Source: Bifidobacterium actinocoloniiforme DSM 22766 (GTDB lineage: Bacteria > Actinomycetota > Actinomycetes > Actinomycetales > Bifidobacteriaceae). From it: 64,000 bases of DNA. The stretch is taken from assembly GCF_001263395.1 (NCBI RefSeq), contig NZ_CP011786.1, positions 1,426,001 to 1,490,000 on the forward strand. The letters are read 5' to 3'. The translations under genes were made by a program, and so were the position numbers. Under the pieces are notes generated by a model, which was not told where the DNA came from, did not search any database, and saw nothing but the letters and a program-made list of their open reading frames with translations. Shown piece after piece: positions 27,024 to 35,135 of this stretch (the stretch's first letter is position 1; every line of letters begins with the position of its first letter).

Positions 27024-28532
27024 CTATGCGGCCACAAACCGTTGGCTGCGGCTCCGTGGTCGGTCTGGATTCGTCATCGCAAGCCGTCCTTCGCGCAAAA
27101 GCTGTTCGATGTAGTTACGGCGAGCGTAATACTTGCCTATACCCAGCAATTCGGCCACGTCCTCAGCTGTTTGCGGAGTCTGGCAGAGCTCCACAATGGC
27201 CGCCAGTTTGTCCTCCCGATCCATCGCGGTCCCAGCAGCGCCGGCGAGAGGCACGCCCATTTGCGCCTTGGCTACAGCCTCTGGAGCGTTGGCGGGCTCG
27301 TCTGCGACACTGTAGAACTTGACGGTGAAGGAAGCTTGAGCCTGCCGGCTGAGGAATTCCACCGGCTTGTAGCCGCGTTCCCTGGCTTCCTCCTGGATGG
27401 CGGGTATGCCGGAGTGCCGGTTCTCGGCTATATGCTCAATCTCCAGTAGGCTCACCAATGTGGGGTTTCGGGTCTGGCTGTTCGCGAAGCCAAATTCGTT
27501 CAAGCTCTGCCCCCCATAGATGCCGCCTGGGTTGGTGCATTCCAGCCGGTCGGAGAAAAGGGTAAGTCTCACTGGCGAACCGTTGCAGTAAGGGCCATAG
27601 TCGCGGTGCATCAGGGCGTTAGTCAGAATCTCGCGTACGGCGGTCTCCGGGTACTGCGGCAGGTCGATGCGCACACCGTCGCGGATTCGGGTGGTGGTCT
27701 TGCTGTTGCGCCGCACAACGGCCATCGCGCCCTCGATCATCTCCCCGATACCGCCTTCGAATCGCTTGCTATCTATGAAGCGCTCGTCGCCGTTTCCCTT
27801 GCCCAGCTCGGTGCCGGCCACGACCGAGGCGGTTATGCATAGGTTCGGGTAGGCCTGCTGGGGGTAGTCGCCCAGGGTCATCAGATCAGCTAGTGTGGGT
27901 TTGCCGTCCTTGGTCACGCCGGTCAGTTCCAGAATCTCGTCGTCCTGGCGCCGGGCCAGTTTGGGACGCTCTTGCGTGGCTTGGCGCACGAAGTCCCGGA
28001 CCGCCTTGGCATCCAGCATGTCCATTCTCGCGTCGGGTGCCAGGCTCGCATCGTCCCGGCGCCCGTCCTTGAAGGATTCGATTTCATAGAGTTGGGTGGC
28101 GCTCATGCGCACGTCAGCGTCGTTTACGCGGGTGTAGGCGCTTTGGGTTATACCTGCTTTGGTCCGGTATACCGAGCGTTGACTCATGGGCAGACCGCTG
28201 ATGAAGGCGCAGACCACGGTTTTGCCATCGAAGGAGGCTTCATCGAATTCCGGGCGCACCACGGGTGTCATCGCCTCGCCCTGTCCGACTACTTCTTTTT
28301 TGAGTTGCTGCGCGGCGAAGACCCCAGTGGTAGTGAAGTCCTGCCCCTCGTCGATGCCGAACAGGATGAATCCGCCTTCGTTTTGGTTGGAAAAAGAGGA
28401 GAGTGAGTCATAGACTCTAGGCGTGCCTTCCGCAGCGGCCTTGACCTCGATGATCTGACCTTCGCGCTGGTTTCGCTGGACTTGCTTGACCACTTCCGTC
28501 AGGGAGGCATCCGCATCCAGTTCCCCTGCCAA
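27024..28532 (-). CDS. AlbA/Schlafen-domain putative regulator
   Basis: This 502-residue protein begins with an AlbA_2 (Schlafen-type) domain (about residues 15-130), seen in EGQIIEVKAAAEGTPRVYDSLSSFSNQNEGGFILFGIDE. A middle part follows, then the ATPase-like C-terminal block typical of the RecG-related regulator family (AVREILTNALMHRDYGPYCNGSPVRLTLFSDRLECTNPGG). A final winged-helix region (TAEDVAELLGIGKYYARRNYIEQLLREGRL) probably binds DNA. The best start is TTG at 28532 after AAGGG. These proteins occur singly in many genomes and are poorly characterised; transcriptional control or defence roles are proposed. The AT-rich DNA upstream carries palindromes and periodic repeats. Confidence 0.8.
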   Translation of the reverse strand: MAGELDADASLTEVVKQVQRNQREGQIIEVKAAAEGTPRVYDSLSSFSNQNEGGFILFGIDEGQDFTTTGVFAAQQLKKEVVGQGEAMTPVVRPEFDEASFDGKTVVCAFISGLPMSQRSVYRTKAGITQSAYTRVNDADVRMSATQLYEIESFKDGRRDDASLAPDARMDMLDAKAVRDFVRQATQERPKLARRQDDEILELTGVTKDGKPTLADLMTLGDYPQQAYPNLCITASVVAGTELGKGNGDERFIDSKRFEGGIGEMIEGAMAVVRRNSKTTTRIRDGVRIDLPQYPETAVREILTNALMHRDYGPYCNGSPVRLTLFSDRLECTNPGGIYGGQSLNEFGFANSQTRNPTLVSLLEIEHIAENRHSGIPAIQEEARERGYKPVEFLSRQAQASFTVKFYSVADEPANAPEAVAKAQMGVPLAGAAGTAMDREDKLAAIVELCQTPQTAEDVAELLGIGKYYARRNYIEQLLREGRLAMTNPDRPRSRSQRFVAA

Positions 28533-28552
28533 GCCCTTGAGTGGTCCCTACC

Positions 28553-28682
28553 TCAAAATTGAGAATAATGTTGCTCATATTGTAAATCGATATTTCAAAA
28601 TTGACGATTTTCTTGACGAATTGGGAGAAAGTGTTGCGAAATTAGTAAAGTAGATTGCGAATTCAGAGGGTGGTGGTGCGAA
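28553..28682. repeat. AT-rich array of palindromes and 21-bp periodic repeats
   Basis: TCAAAATTGA occurs twice (28553-28562 and 28595-28604), exactly 42 bp apart. Downstream, TTGACGAA (28613), TTGCGAA (28634), TTGCGAA (28655) and GTGCGAA (28676) recur at exact 21-bp steps, two helical turns of DNA. The region is AT-rich and lies upstream of the AlbA/Schlafen-type gene. A binding platform for that protein or another regulator is likely. Confidence 0.7.
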
Positions 28683-29241
28683 TATCGCAAGAATTGTGAC
28701 AGTGCGTCGAGTTTTTGGAGTCTGGGATTTCGAATACGAAGAATGGGTCTACGGATTGGGAAGAAGTGAAGTGTTGGGAGGAGTGCGGCAGAGCATGCCG
28801 CGCCCCAGGGGAAGGGGACTGCCGGACCGCGTATTTTAGGGATTGCGACTGCTCTCTCTGGTTCGTTCGGGCGCTGATTGCGGTACGCGGCGGGTGTTCC
28901 AGCCGGTGCTGCCGAGTTCGATCAAGAGAATAATCGTGGTTAACGGTACGGTAATGGCGCTCGCGGTAGGGAACGCGCCCGCGAATTTCCCTGTGCCTAT
29001 GGTGGGCCACGCATACGGCGAAAGTAGCGGGCGGGCAGTTCAGACCCGCGGTCCGATTCCCCAACCCAGCTCGGAAGGGGCACTTATCTCAATCGGTCAG
29101 AAGTAGGCCTCACTCTTGTTCCCGGCCCGTGACGGACGGTGCTTGAGCGCTTATATTCATGTCTTTGAATCGGTGTTGCTCAGAAGCGCACATGGGTCCC
29201 GCTGCGCCTCCAGTCCGGGAGCGGTCGGTAGGATGGGGGGC
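28683..29241. other. Intergenic stretch without a convincing gene
   Basis: Open frames on both strands (for example 28663-29064 minus) have biased, low-complexity composition, no ribosome binding site and no family resemblance. No tRNA, tmRNA or other structured RNA could be recognised. The composition returns from AT-rich to the high GC of the genome across this stretch. Confidence 0.55.
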
Positions 29242-30123
29242 ATGACTTACGAGCGTTCCCCTCGCATATCTACAGCACGTTCTTTCCGGCAGGAGCCGCA
29301 GTACGGGCAGCCGGCGGTGGGGCCGGAGTACTACCCTTTTGGCGGCCCGGAACCGGAGGGTGCGCCGGAGCCGAAAGGGCCTAGGCGGTCAGGCCGCCTC
29401 AAGTCGCGCCTGCGCTATTACTGGCAGGATGACGGGCCGGTCGTCACCGCAGCGATTACGGTGGCCTGTCTGCTGGTCTGGCTGGTGGAGCTCTACGGCT
29501 ACTACCTGAATCCGCGCTTTTACGAGAGCCTGCTGACCCATGCGGCCTTCATCCCCGCCTTGTCGGCCCGGATGCCCTGGATGTACGTGACCTCCATGTT
29601 CCTGCACGCCACGAACGTGACCCACATCTTGTTTAACATGCTGACCCTGTGGGCGGTGGGCCCGGTGCTGGAACGGATGGTGGGCCACTGGCGCTACCTG
29701 GCGCTTTACCTGCTCAGCGGGATTGGCGGTGGGCTGGGGATGCTGGTCTCGGCGGCCATCAGACCTGAGGGCTGGATGGTCTCGGCCGTGGGCGCTTCGG
29801 GCGCGATCTTCGGACTCTTCGCCGCCGTACTGGTCCTCTACCGGCGTTTGGGCACCGACATCCGCTCCATGCTTGTCTTCGTGGCCATCAACCTGGCCAT
29901 GCCCTTGTTCGTTTCGGGCATCGCCTGGCAGGATCACGTGGGCGGGTTCATCGTCGGTGGCTTGTTTACGCTGCTGCTGGTCTCCGGTCTGGGGCTCCTG
30001 CGGGGGAAAAGTCTCAACACTCGAATGTGGATAAGTGGATTGGTTCTGCTTCTGGTGATTATCGCTACAGCCTTGTTCTGCTATAGGGGCAACCCTATAA
30101 ACGGCATGGCGCTGCCCTTCTGA
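29242..30123 (+). CDS. Rhomboid-family intramembrane serine protease
   Basis: This 293-residue membrane protease cleaves other membrane proteins within the bilayer. A cytoplasmic Pro/Gly-rich N-terminus (about 1-65) precedes six or seven membrane segments. The rhomboid core is visible: the helix-2 region HATNVTHILFNMLTLW with conserved His and Asn, the catalytic Ser in GASGAIFG (near 185) and the catalytic His in HVGGFIVGG (near 235). The start at 29242 follows a run of G at 29235-29240; 29233 is an alternative. It is convergent with crgA and lies next to the DnaA-box cluster. Substrates are unknown. Confidence 0.93.
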   Translation: MTYERSPRISTARSFRQEPQYGQPAVGPEYYPFGGPEPEGAPEPKGPRRSGRLKSRLRYYWQDDGPVVTAAITVACLLVWLVELYGYYLNPRFYESLLTHAAFIPALSARMPWMYVTSMFLHATNVTHILFNMLTLWAVGPVLERMVGHWRYLALYLLSGIGGGLGMLVSAAIRPEGWMVSAVGASGAIFGLFAAVLVLYRRLGTDIRSMLVFVAINLAMPLFVSGIAWQDHVGGFIVGGLFTLLLVSGLGLLRGKSLNTRMWISGLVLLLVIIATALFCYRGNPINGMALPF

Positions 30124-30234
30124 GGGGTTTTCGGCGCTACTGGTGAGGTAGGAATTACAAGCGTGTAAGCTATCCACAGTTGTGGGTAAAGTTGTGGATA
30201 AGCGGAAGATAACTGAGCATTATCGGTGGATAAG
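30026..30234. promoter_or_regulatory. Cluster of five DnaA boxes
   Basis: Perfect boxes (TGTGGATAA, complement of TTATCCACA) occur at 30026-30034 and 30193-30201. One-mismatch boxes occur at 30170-30178 (CTATCCACA), 30181-30189 (TGTGGGTAA) and 30226-30234 (GGTGGATAA). Four of the five fall within 65 bp of non-coding DNA between rhomboid and crgA. No AT-rich unwinding element of clear type is seen and dnaA is not in the window. Confidence 0.6.
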
Positions 30235-30311
30235 TGTTTGTTGGCTCCCGGGAAACCATCTGTGCGCGAGCCCCCCCCCCCTCGCTTTGCCAGCGTTTGG
30301 GAAGAGACGGA

Positions 30312-30344
30312 AAGGGGCCCCGCGCCGGACGCGCGGGGCCCCTT
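30312..30344. terminator. Bidirectional terminator
   Basis: A perfect 14-bp stem (AAGGGGCCCCGCGC with its complement at 30331-30344) with a 5-nt loop lies between the convergent rhomboid and crgA genes. It is preceded by a run of eleven C (30271-30281). Confidence 0.8.
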
Positions 30345-30372
30345 AACAGTGGCTGAGCCGAAGCGGACTGAA

Positions 30373-30897
30373 CTACCGCCACCACATGGTCATAAAGAAT
30401 CCGACTAGCAAGATGCCGAAGCCCACCAACAGGTTCCACTGGCCGATTTTCGGAATGGGGAAGCTGGTGTGGCCCATCGTGGCTGCCAGGTAGTAGACCA
30501 CAATCCAAATCAGGCCCAGGAGCATCAGCGTGATGAACAAGGGGACGAACCAACGGGGGTTGGCGCGCGTGCTCTTAATCGTCTCCTCTACCCGGCGGGA
30601 GTTCTCCTCTTGCCGCTCCACGATGCGCCGCATCTGCGGGGTCATGTGTTTCTTGTCGACGTCTTGGTTCAGCACAGCCTCGACCTTGTCCATGGAGATG
30701 CCGTACTCGTCGTCTGAACCCTCGGCGTTGCCCTTGCCCGCGCCCTTGGCGTCCCCGTCGCCTGCGGCGCGTCCGCTGGCCTCTGACCCGGCTTTGGCTT
30801 TGGAGTTCTTCATCGCGCCGGCCTCGGAAGCGGCCCCTTCCGCCTCCTTGAGCTCGCCGTCACCGGTTTCGCCGTCATGGGCTTCGCGCTCTGCCAT
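30373..30897 (-). CDS. crgA: Cell division protein CrgA
   Basis: CrgA is a small divisome membrane protein of Actinobacteria that interacts with FtsZ, FtsI and other septal proteins. The C-terminal 85 residues match the family: NPRWFVPLFITLMLLGLIWIVVYYLA, then PKIGQWNLLVGFGILLVGFFMTMWWR, giving two membrane helices. The N-terminal 90 residues are an extra low-complexity arm of Ala, Gly, Glu, Lys and Ser, so the protein (174 residues) is about twice the normal size. AGGAGAG precedes the ATG. It is divergent from the DUF881 gene. Confidence 0.93.
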   Translation of the reverse strand: MAEREAHDGETGDGELKEAEGAASEAGAMKNSKAKAGSEASGRAAGDGDAKGAGKGNAEGSDDEYGISMDKVEAVLNQDVDKKHMTPQMRRIVERQEENSRRVEETIKSTRANPRWFVPLFITLMLLGLIWIVVYYLAATMGHTSFPIPKIGQWNLLVGFGILLVGFFMTMWWR

Positions 30898-30985
30898 GAG
30901 TAAACTCTCCTTCAGTAGTCTCTATAGACATAGTAACGGTTACACTCGAAAGTAACTATATCGCAAGCGCGAGAAAGGGAACCGC

Positions 30986-31774
30986 ATGGCTGGCGCGAAC
31001 CCACAGGGGGATGGAGGGCGCAAAAACCGGTCCCGGGCCAAGCACGGAGCGCGGGGCTCGGCCTTGGGCACCTTGTCGGTGGCACTCATCCTGGCGCTCG
31101 TGGGATACATGTTAGCGGTCAACGTGCGCGTCAACCGCACAGTGACCACCAGTTCGGACACCACTGGACTGTTGGAGGAGCGCGAGGGCAAGGTGCGCGA
31201 GCTGCGGCGCGACATCAACCAGATGAGCTCGCAGATCGACGCCTTGAAGAATTTCACCAACGGGCAAGACGTGTCCAAGGTGAGCGAGGACGCGGGATCG
31301 GGCACTGTGCTCAAGGCCGTGCGCGGCCCGGGCGTAAGCGTGACCTTGGATGACTCGCCCCTGTGGCAGCAGAAGGTGGATGCCACCGGTTCCGTGCCCA
31401 ATATCAACGATTACGTGATCCACCAGCAGGATATCGAAGCCGTGGTCAACGCTTTGTGGGCGGGGGGCGCTGAATCCATGCAGATCCAGGACCAGCGCGT
31501 GCTGCCGACCACAGCTGTGCGCTGCGTGGGCAACGTCCTCCTCCTGCATGGGCGCAAGTACTCGCCCCCGTTCACCGTGCAGGCGATCGGCCCGGTGGGT
31601 AAGATGACCGCGGCCCTGGATGATTCGCCTTCGGTGGGGATATACAAGGAATACGTGGCAACCTTAGGGTTAGGTTGGAAGCTGGAACGTTCGGACAAAC
31701 TGGAGTTCCCCCAGGCCACCGCCGTGCTCCAGCCTCTTCAGTACGCCACCGTTGATGAGAAAGCGCAGCAATGA
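30986..31774 (+). CDS. DUF881 membrane-anchored protein
   Basis: This 262-residue protein has a basic N-terminus, one membrane helix (about 33-53, LGTLSVALILALVGYMLAVNV), then a coiled-coil stretch (LLEEREGKVRELRRDINQMSSQIDALKNF). The DUF881 domain follows (GPGVSVTLDDSP and VIHQQDIEAVVNALWAGGAESMQIQDQRV). The family is widespread near division genes in Gram-positive bacteria and is thought to work in the cell envelope, but its activity is not established. GAAAGGGAACC precedes the ATG. Its stop overlaps the sortase ATG by the ATGA sequence, so both are translated together. Confidence 0.9.
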   Translation: MAGANPQGDGGRKNRSRAKHGARGSALGTLSVALILALVGYMLAVNVRVNRTVTTSSDTTGLLEEREGKVRELRRDINQMSSQIDALKNFTNGQDVSKVSEDAGSGTVLKAVRGPGVSVTLDDSPLWQQKVDATGSVPNINDYVIHQQDIEAVVNALWAGGAESMQIQDQRVLPTTAVRCVGNVLLLHGRKYSPPFTVQAIGPVGKMTAALDDSPSVGIYKEYVATLGLGWKLERSDKLEFPQATAVLQPLQYATVDEKAQQ

Positions 31775-32898
31775 ATCAAGACCCTTCAGTCACAAGCAGG
31801 AACCTGTCGCGTCAATCCGCCCGCGAACGGCGGCAGAGCGGGCTGTCAAAGGCGGCGGGCATAGCCGCCGAGGTGTTGGCCACTCTGGCCGTCCTGTGCG
31901 CCCTATACATCGCTTGGCAGCTCTGGTGGACTGGTGTACAGTCCGAGCACGCGCAGATTCAGGCCAGGCAAGCGTCGTCTTGGTCCGCACCCGCCTCCGG
32001 TAAGGGCGGCGCGGAGCGTATCGCGCCCAAGCAGGAGGGGGAGCCCCCGGTCCAGCCGCAGAGCGCTCAGAGGGGGGAGCTGATCGCCCAGCTTTACGTG
32101 CCGCGCTTTGGCACCACCTGGGACCGTAACGTGGTGGAAGGCACCTCTGCGGACCTGCTGGCCTACGGAGGCATTGGCCATTACACGCAGACTCAGATGC
32201 CCGGGCAGAAGGGCAATTTCGCGCTCGCCGGGCACCGGGCCGGTTACGGTGAGCCTTTCTCCAGCGTGGACAAGCTTCAAGAGGGCGACCCGATTATCGT
32301 GCGTACCAAGGATTACTGGTACGTGTACCACTACACCAGCAAGAAAGTCGTGGAACCCGGGGAGGTGAGCGTGATCGCGGCCAATCCTGAGCATCCGGAC
32401 GAGGCCGCCACGAAACGGATGATCACGCTGACCACTTGCGAGCCCAAGTACGCGACCGCCGCCCACCGTTGGATCAGCTGGGGCGAGTTGAACTACTGGG
32501 CCAAGGTCTCCGACGGCGTGCCCCAGGAGCTGGCCTCCAAGAGCAACGGGGGCGTGGTCTTCGAGAATGAGCACCAGGGGGGGGCGCTGGCCCGTTTGGG
32601 CTCCCTCCTGCCGGTCATCACCGTCCTCTTGCTGATGTACATCATCATCTACCTGGCGGCCCTGGTCGCCTGGCGCTACCCCAAGCTGCGAGCCATATCC
32701 GACGGCCGTGAGCCTAAGCCCTACCTGTCCTTCTATGGTTGGCTCAGCCGGCATCAGGCGGGCATCACGCCCGTGCGGTGGGTGCTGATGGCCTTGCTGG
32801 CCCTGATCGCGGTGTGCGCCATGCTTGAGTGGGTGTTCCCCCGGATGGCGGCCAACATACCCTTCATGCGGGCCATATCCAATTACCCGTCCGTATAG
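31771..32898 (+). CDS. Class E sortase
   Basis: This 375-residue membrane-bound transpeptidase attaches surface proteins to the cell wall. The N-terminal helix (about 25-50) anchors it. The catalytic triad is clear: His in FALAGHRAG (near 154), Cys in the class E signature TLTTCEP (near 223) and Arg in AAHRWISWG (near 234). Two further membrane segments follow the catalytic domain (about 270-300 and 330-355), which is a common layout in actinobacterial class E enzymes. It overlaps the DUF881 gene by 4 bp. A terminator follows its stop. Class E sortases usually recognise LAxTG-type signals. Confidence 0.93.
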   Translation: MNQDPSVTSRNLSRQSARERRQSGLSKAAGIAAEVLATLAVLCALYIAWQLWWTGVQSEHAQIQARQASSWSAPASGKGGAERIAPKQEGEPPVQPQSAQRGELIAQLYVPRFGTTWDRNVVEGTSADLLAYGGIGHYTQTQMPGQKGNFALAGHRAGYGEPFSSVDKLQEGDPIIVRTKDYWYVYHYTSKKVVEPGEVSVIAANPEHPDEAATKRMITLTTCEPKYATAAHRWISWGELNYWAKVSDGVPQELASKSNGGVVFENEHQGGALARLGSLLPVITVLLLMYIIIYLAALVAWRYPKLRAISDGREPKPYLSFYGWLSRHQAGITPVRWVLMALLALIAVCAMLEWVFPRMAANIPFMRAISNYPSV

Positions 32899-32947
32899 CC
32901 TGGGACGCCCAAGGCGTAAGGGCTGGGCGCGATAGGGTAGCGGACGC

Positions 32948-32985
32948 GGAAAGAGGGGCTGGAAACCAATCCAGCCCCTCTTTCC
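32948..32985. terminator. Bidirectional terminator
   Basis: A perfect 16-bp stem (GGAAAGAGGGGCTGGA with TCCAGCCCCTCTTTCC) with a 6-nt loop ends in TTTCC on the plus strand. It separates the convergent sortase and asparagine synthetase genes. Confidence 0.9.
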
Positions 32986-33043
32986 GTCAGCTATGCAAAG
33001 CCCCTGCGATGCCGCCCCCCACTTGCCGGTTCCCCTGCCTGGG

Positions 33044-35002
33044 TCAGCGCAGGGAACCCTGTTCCACCAGAGCCTGCACTTCGGGCTGCAGGTGGTTGTA
33101 CCGTTCCACGGTTCGGTCGAAGTCCACAAAGAAGAGCCGGTACCAGGTCAGGAGGGTGTAGATGTTCCACACCTGTCGACGCCCGTCTATCCGGCCGGCG
33201 TAGTTGTCGTCGAGCAGGCGCAGGATCCGCTCTTGGTCGAAGATGTCCGTCACCCACTCCTGCTCGAACAGGTTGCGCACCTGCCGGTAGTATTTCTCCT
33301 CACGCAGCCAGGACTTGATGGGGACGGGGAATCCCAGCTTGGGGCGCTTGGCCCACTCGTCGGGCAGGTGGCGGCGGGCGGCCTTGCGGAAGATGTCCTT
33401 GGTGTTGTGCCGGTTGAAGAGCATCTTGGAGGGAATCGAATTGGCCAACTCGGCCACCTGGCGGTCCAGGTAGGGCACGCGCAGCTCCAAGGAGTGGGCC
33501 ATCGAGATCTTGTCGGCCTTCTGGAGGATGTCGTTGAGCATGAAGTGGTGCAGGTCGATGTACTGCATGCGCTTAACGTCCTCAGCGCCTTTGACCTTGG
33601 CGAAATCCTCTTGGTAGATGCCGTTGACGGTCAGGTCGTTGCGGTACTCGGGCTGCAGGATCGCGTTGGCCTGCTCCGACGTGAACATGGTGGGCTGCGC
33701 CAAGTCGTACGCGAATGCTTGTCCCGCGTAGTACTCGGCGGGGTCGGCGGTGTGCGTGTAGAGCTGGACCCGGCCGGGGAAGTTGGGCATCTTGGCCAGT
33801 AGGTGCCCTATGCGGCGCTTGAGGCCGGTGGGCAGGGAGCCTAAACCGTCCGCCAGGGCTCGGATGAAGGCGTTGGAGGAATGGTCGCCGTAATTCAGGT
33901 AGCCGGCGAACAGTTCGTCCGCCCCCTCGCCCGAGAGCACGACCGTGACCTTCTGCCGTGCCAGGCGGCACAAGTACCACAGGGGAATCACAGAGGGGTT
34001 GGCGTCGGGCTCATCCAAGTGGTACTGCATCTGCTCGAAATCACGGAAAGCCTCGTCGGCCGACACGGTGGCCTTGTTGAAGTGCAGGCCCTCGTGGTCG
34101 GCCAGGGCCTGGGCCGGGCCCACCTCGTCGAAGGGTCCCTCGTCGAAGTTGACCGAAAATACCTCCTGCGGCCGCAAGAGGGAAGTGACGTAGGAGGAGT
34201 CCACGCCCTCGGACAGGAAAGCGCCCACTGGCACGTCCGCCACCGTGTGCAGGTCCACCGACTCCTGGACCGTACGGTCGATCGCGTCGATGGTCTCCTG
34301 CTGGCTGCGCCCATAGTCCACGTCGTAGGAGGCGTCCCAGTACTGGTGGACCTGGAAGTCGTCGCCCTTGAGCTCGAACCAGTGGCCGGGCGGGAAGCGC
34401 CGCACCCCCTTGAAGAAGGTCTCCTTAAGGTCGTTGTACTGGTTCATCAGGAAGGGCTTAACCGCCTGGCGGTTGAGCTCGGGCTTGAAGTTGGGCTCCT
34501 TGAAGAAGGCCTTGATCTCCGAACCCACGATGAAGGCGGAGCCTTGCTGGTAGTAGTAAAGCGGCTTGATGCCGAAGTAGTCGCGGGCGCCCAGGAGGGT
34601 CTTCTTGTTGTCGTCCCAAATCAGGAAGGTGAACATGCCGCGAATCCGCTTGAGCAGGCCGTCCATGCCCCACTGCTCGTAGCCGTGCAGGAGCACCTCG
34701 GTGTCCGCCTCGGACTTGAAGACGTGGCCGGCATCGATCAGCTGCTGGCGCAGGGGCTGGAAGTTGTAGATCTCGCCGTTGAAGGTGATCAGGACCGAGC
34801 CGTCCTCGTTGAAGATCGGCTGCTTGCCGGATTTCAGGTCAATGACCGACAAGCGGCGGAATCCCATGGCTAACTCGTCGTTGGCGTAGTATCCGGAGCC
34901 TAACTCATTGGGGCCGCGATGCTGAATCATCTTCATCATGGCCTGGATGGTGATGTCCTTGTCCAGGACTTCACGGTCGCGGAAAGCGATGATGCCGCAC
35001 AT
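33044..35002 (-). CDS. asnB: Asparagine synthetase (glutamine-hydrolysing)
   Basis: This 652-residue cytosolic enzyme makes asparagine from aspartate, ATP and glutamine. The N-terminal class II glutaminase starts MCGIIAF, with Cys2 as nucleophile after Met removal. RRLSVIDLKSGKQPIF and NGEIYNFQPLR are typical of the domain. The synthetase domain has the pyrophosphate loop in the form LSEGVDSSYV, with Glu where most relatives have Gly, and LSGEGADELFAGY. GAGAGGAG precedes the ATG. It lies between the class E sortase and the pknB operon, on the operon's strand but with its own terminator and a 133-bp gap. That slot often holds a class I glutamine amidotransferase (trpG/pabA) in other Actinobacteria. 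Confidence 0.95.
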   Translation of the reverse strand: MCGIIAFRDREVLDKDITIQAMMKMIQHRGPNELGSGYYANDELAMGFRRLSVIDLKSGKQPIFNEDGSVLITFNGEIYNFQPLRQQLIDAGHVFKSEADTEVLLHGYEQWGMDGLLKRIRGMFTFLIWDDNKKTLLGARDYFGIKPLYYYQQGSAFIVGSEIKAFFKEPNFKPELNRQAVKPFLMNQYNDLKETFFKGVRRFPPGHWFELKGDDFQVHQYWDASYDVDYGRSQQETIDAIDRTVQESVDLHTVADVPVGAFLSEGVDSSYVTSLLRPQEVFSVNFDEGPFDEVGPAQALADHEGLHFNKATVSADEAFRDFEQMQYHLDEPDANPSVIPLWYLCRLARQKVTVVLSGEGADELFAGYLNYGDHSSNAFIRALADGLGSLPTGLKRRIGHLLAKMPNFPGRVQLYTHTADPAEYYAGQAFAYDLAQPTMFTSEQANAILQPEYRNDLTVNGIYQEDFAKVKGAEDVKRMQYIDLHHFMLNDILQKADKISMAHSLELRVPYLDRQVAELANSIPSKMLFNRHNTKDIFRKAARRHLPDEWAKRPKLGFPVPIKSWLREEKYYRQVRNLFEQEWVTDIFDQERILRLLDDNYAGRIDGRRQVWNIYTLLTWYRLFFVDFDRTVERYNHLQPEVQALVEQGSLR

Positions 35003-35135
35003 GCCGGGCTCCTCTCGGTAAGGTATCGAAGTATAGATAATAGTCGCCGCTGGCGAATGGCGCCCGCGGCCTGGCGGCTTAGACGGCCGAATCGAGGCGG
35101 CAGTAGGGCGCTATAGCCCTCCACTTAGCTGGAGG

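Noticed and set aside
28663-29064. Open frame of 133 codons on the minus strand in the gap before the rhomboid gene
   Set aside because: No ribosome binding site, biased His/Arg/Ser composition, no recognisable domain, and competing frames on the other strand.
28960-29090. Possible tRNA or tmRNA-like segment (GGTCCGATTCCCC)
   Set aside because: The T-loop does not fit TTCRANN and no acceptor or anticodon stem could be paired.
30933-30943. Palindrome GTAACGGTTAC between crgA and the DUF881 gene
   Set aside because: Only 11 bp, single copy, and no fitting -35/-10 pair; too weak to call an operator.
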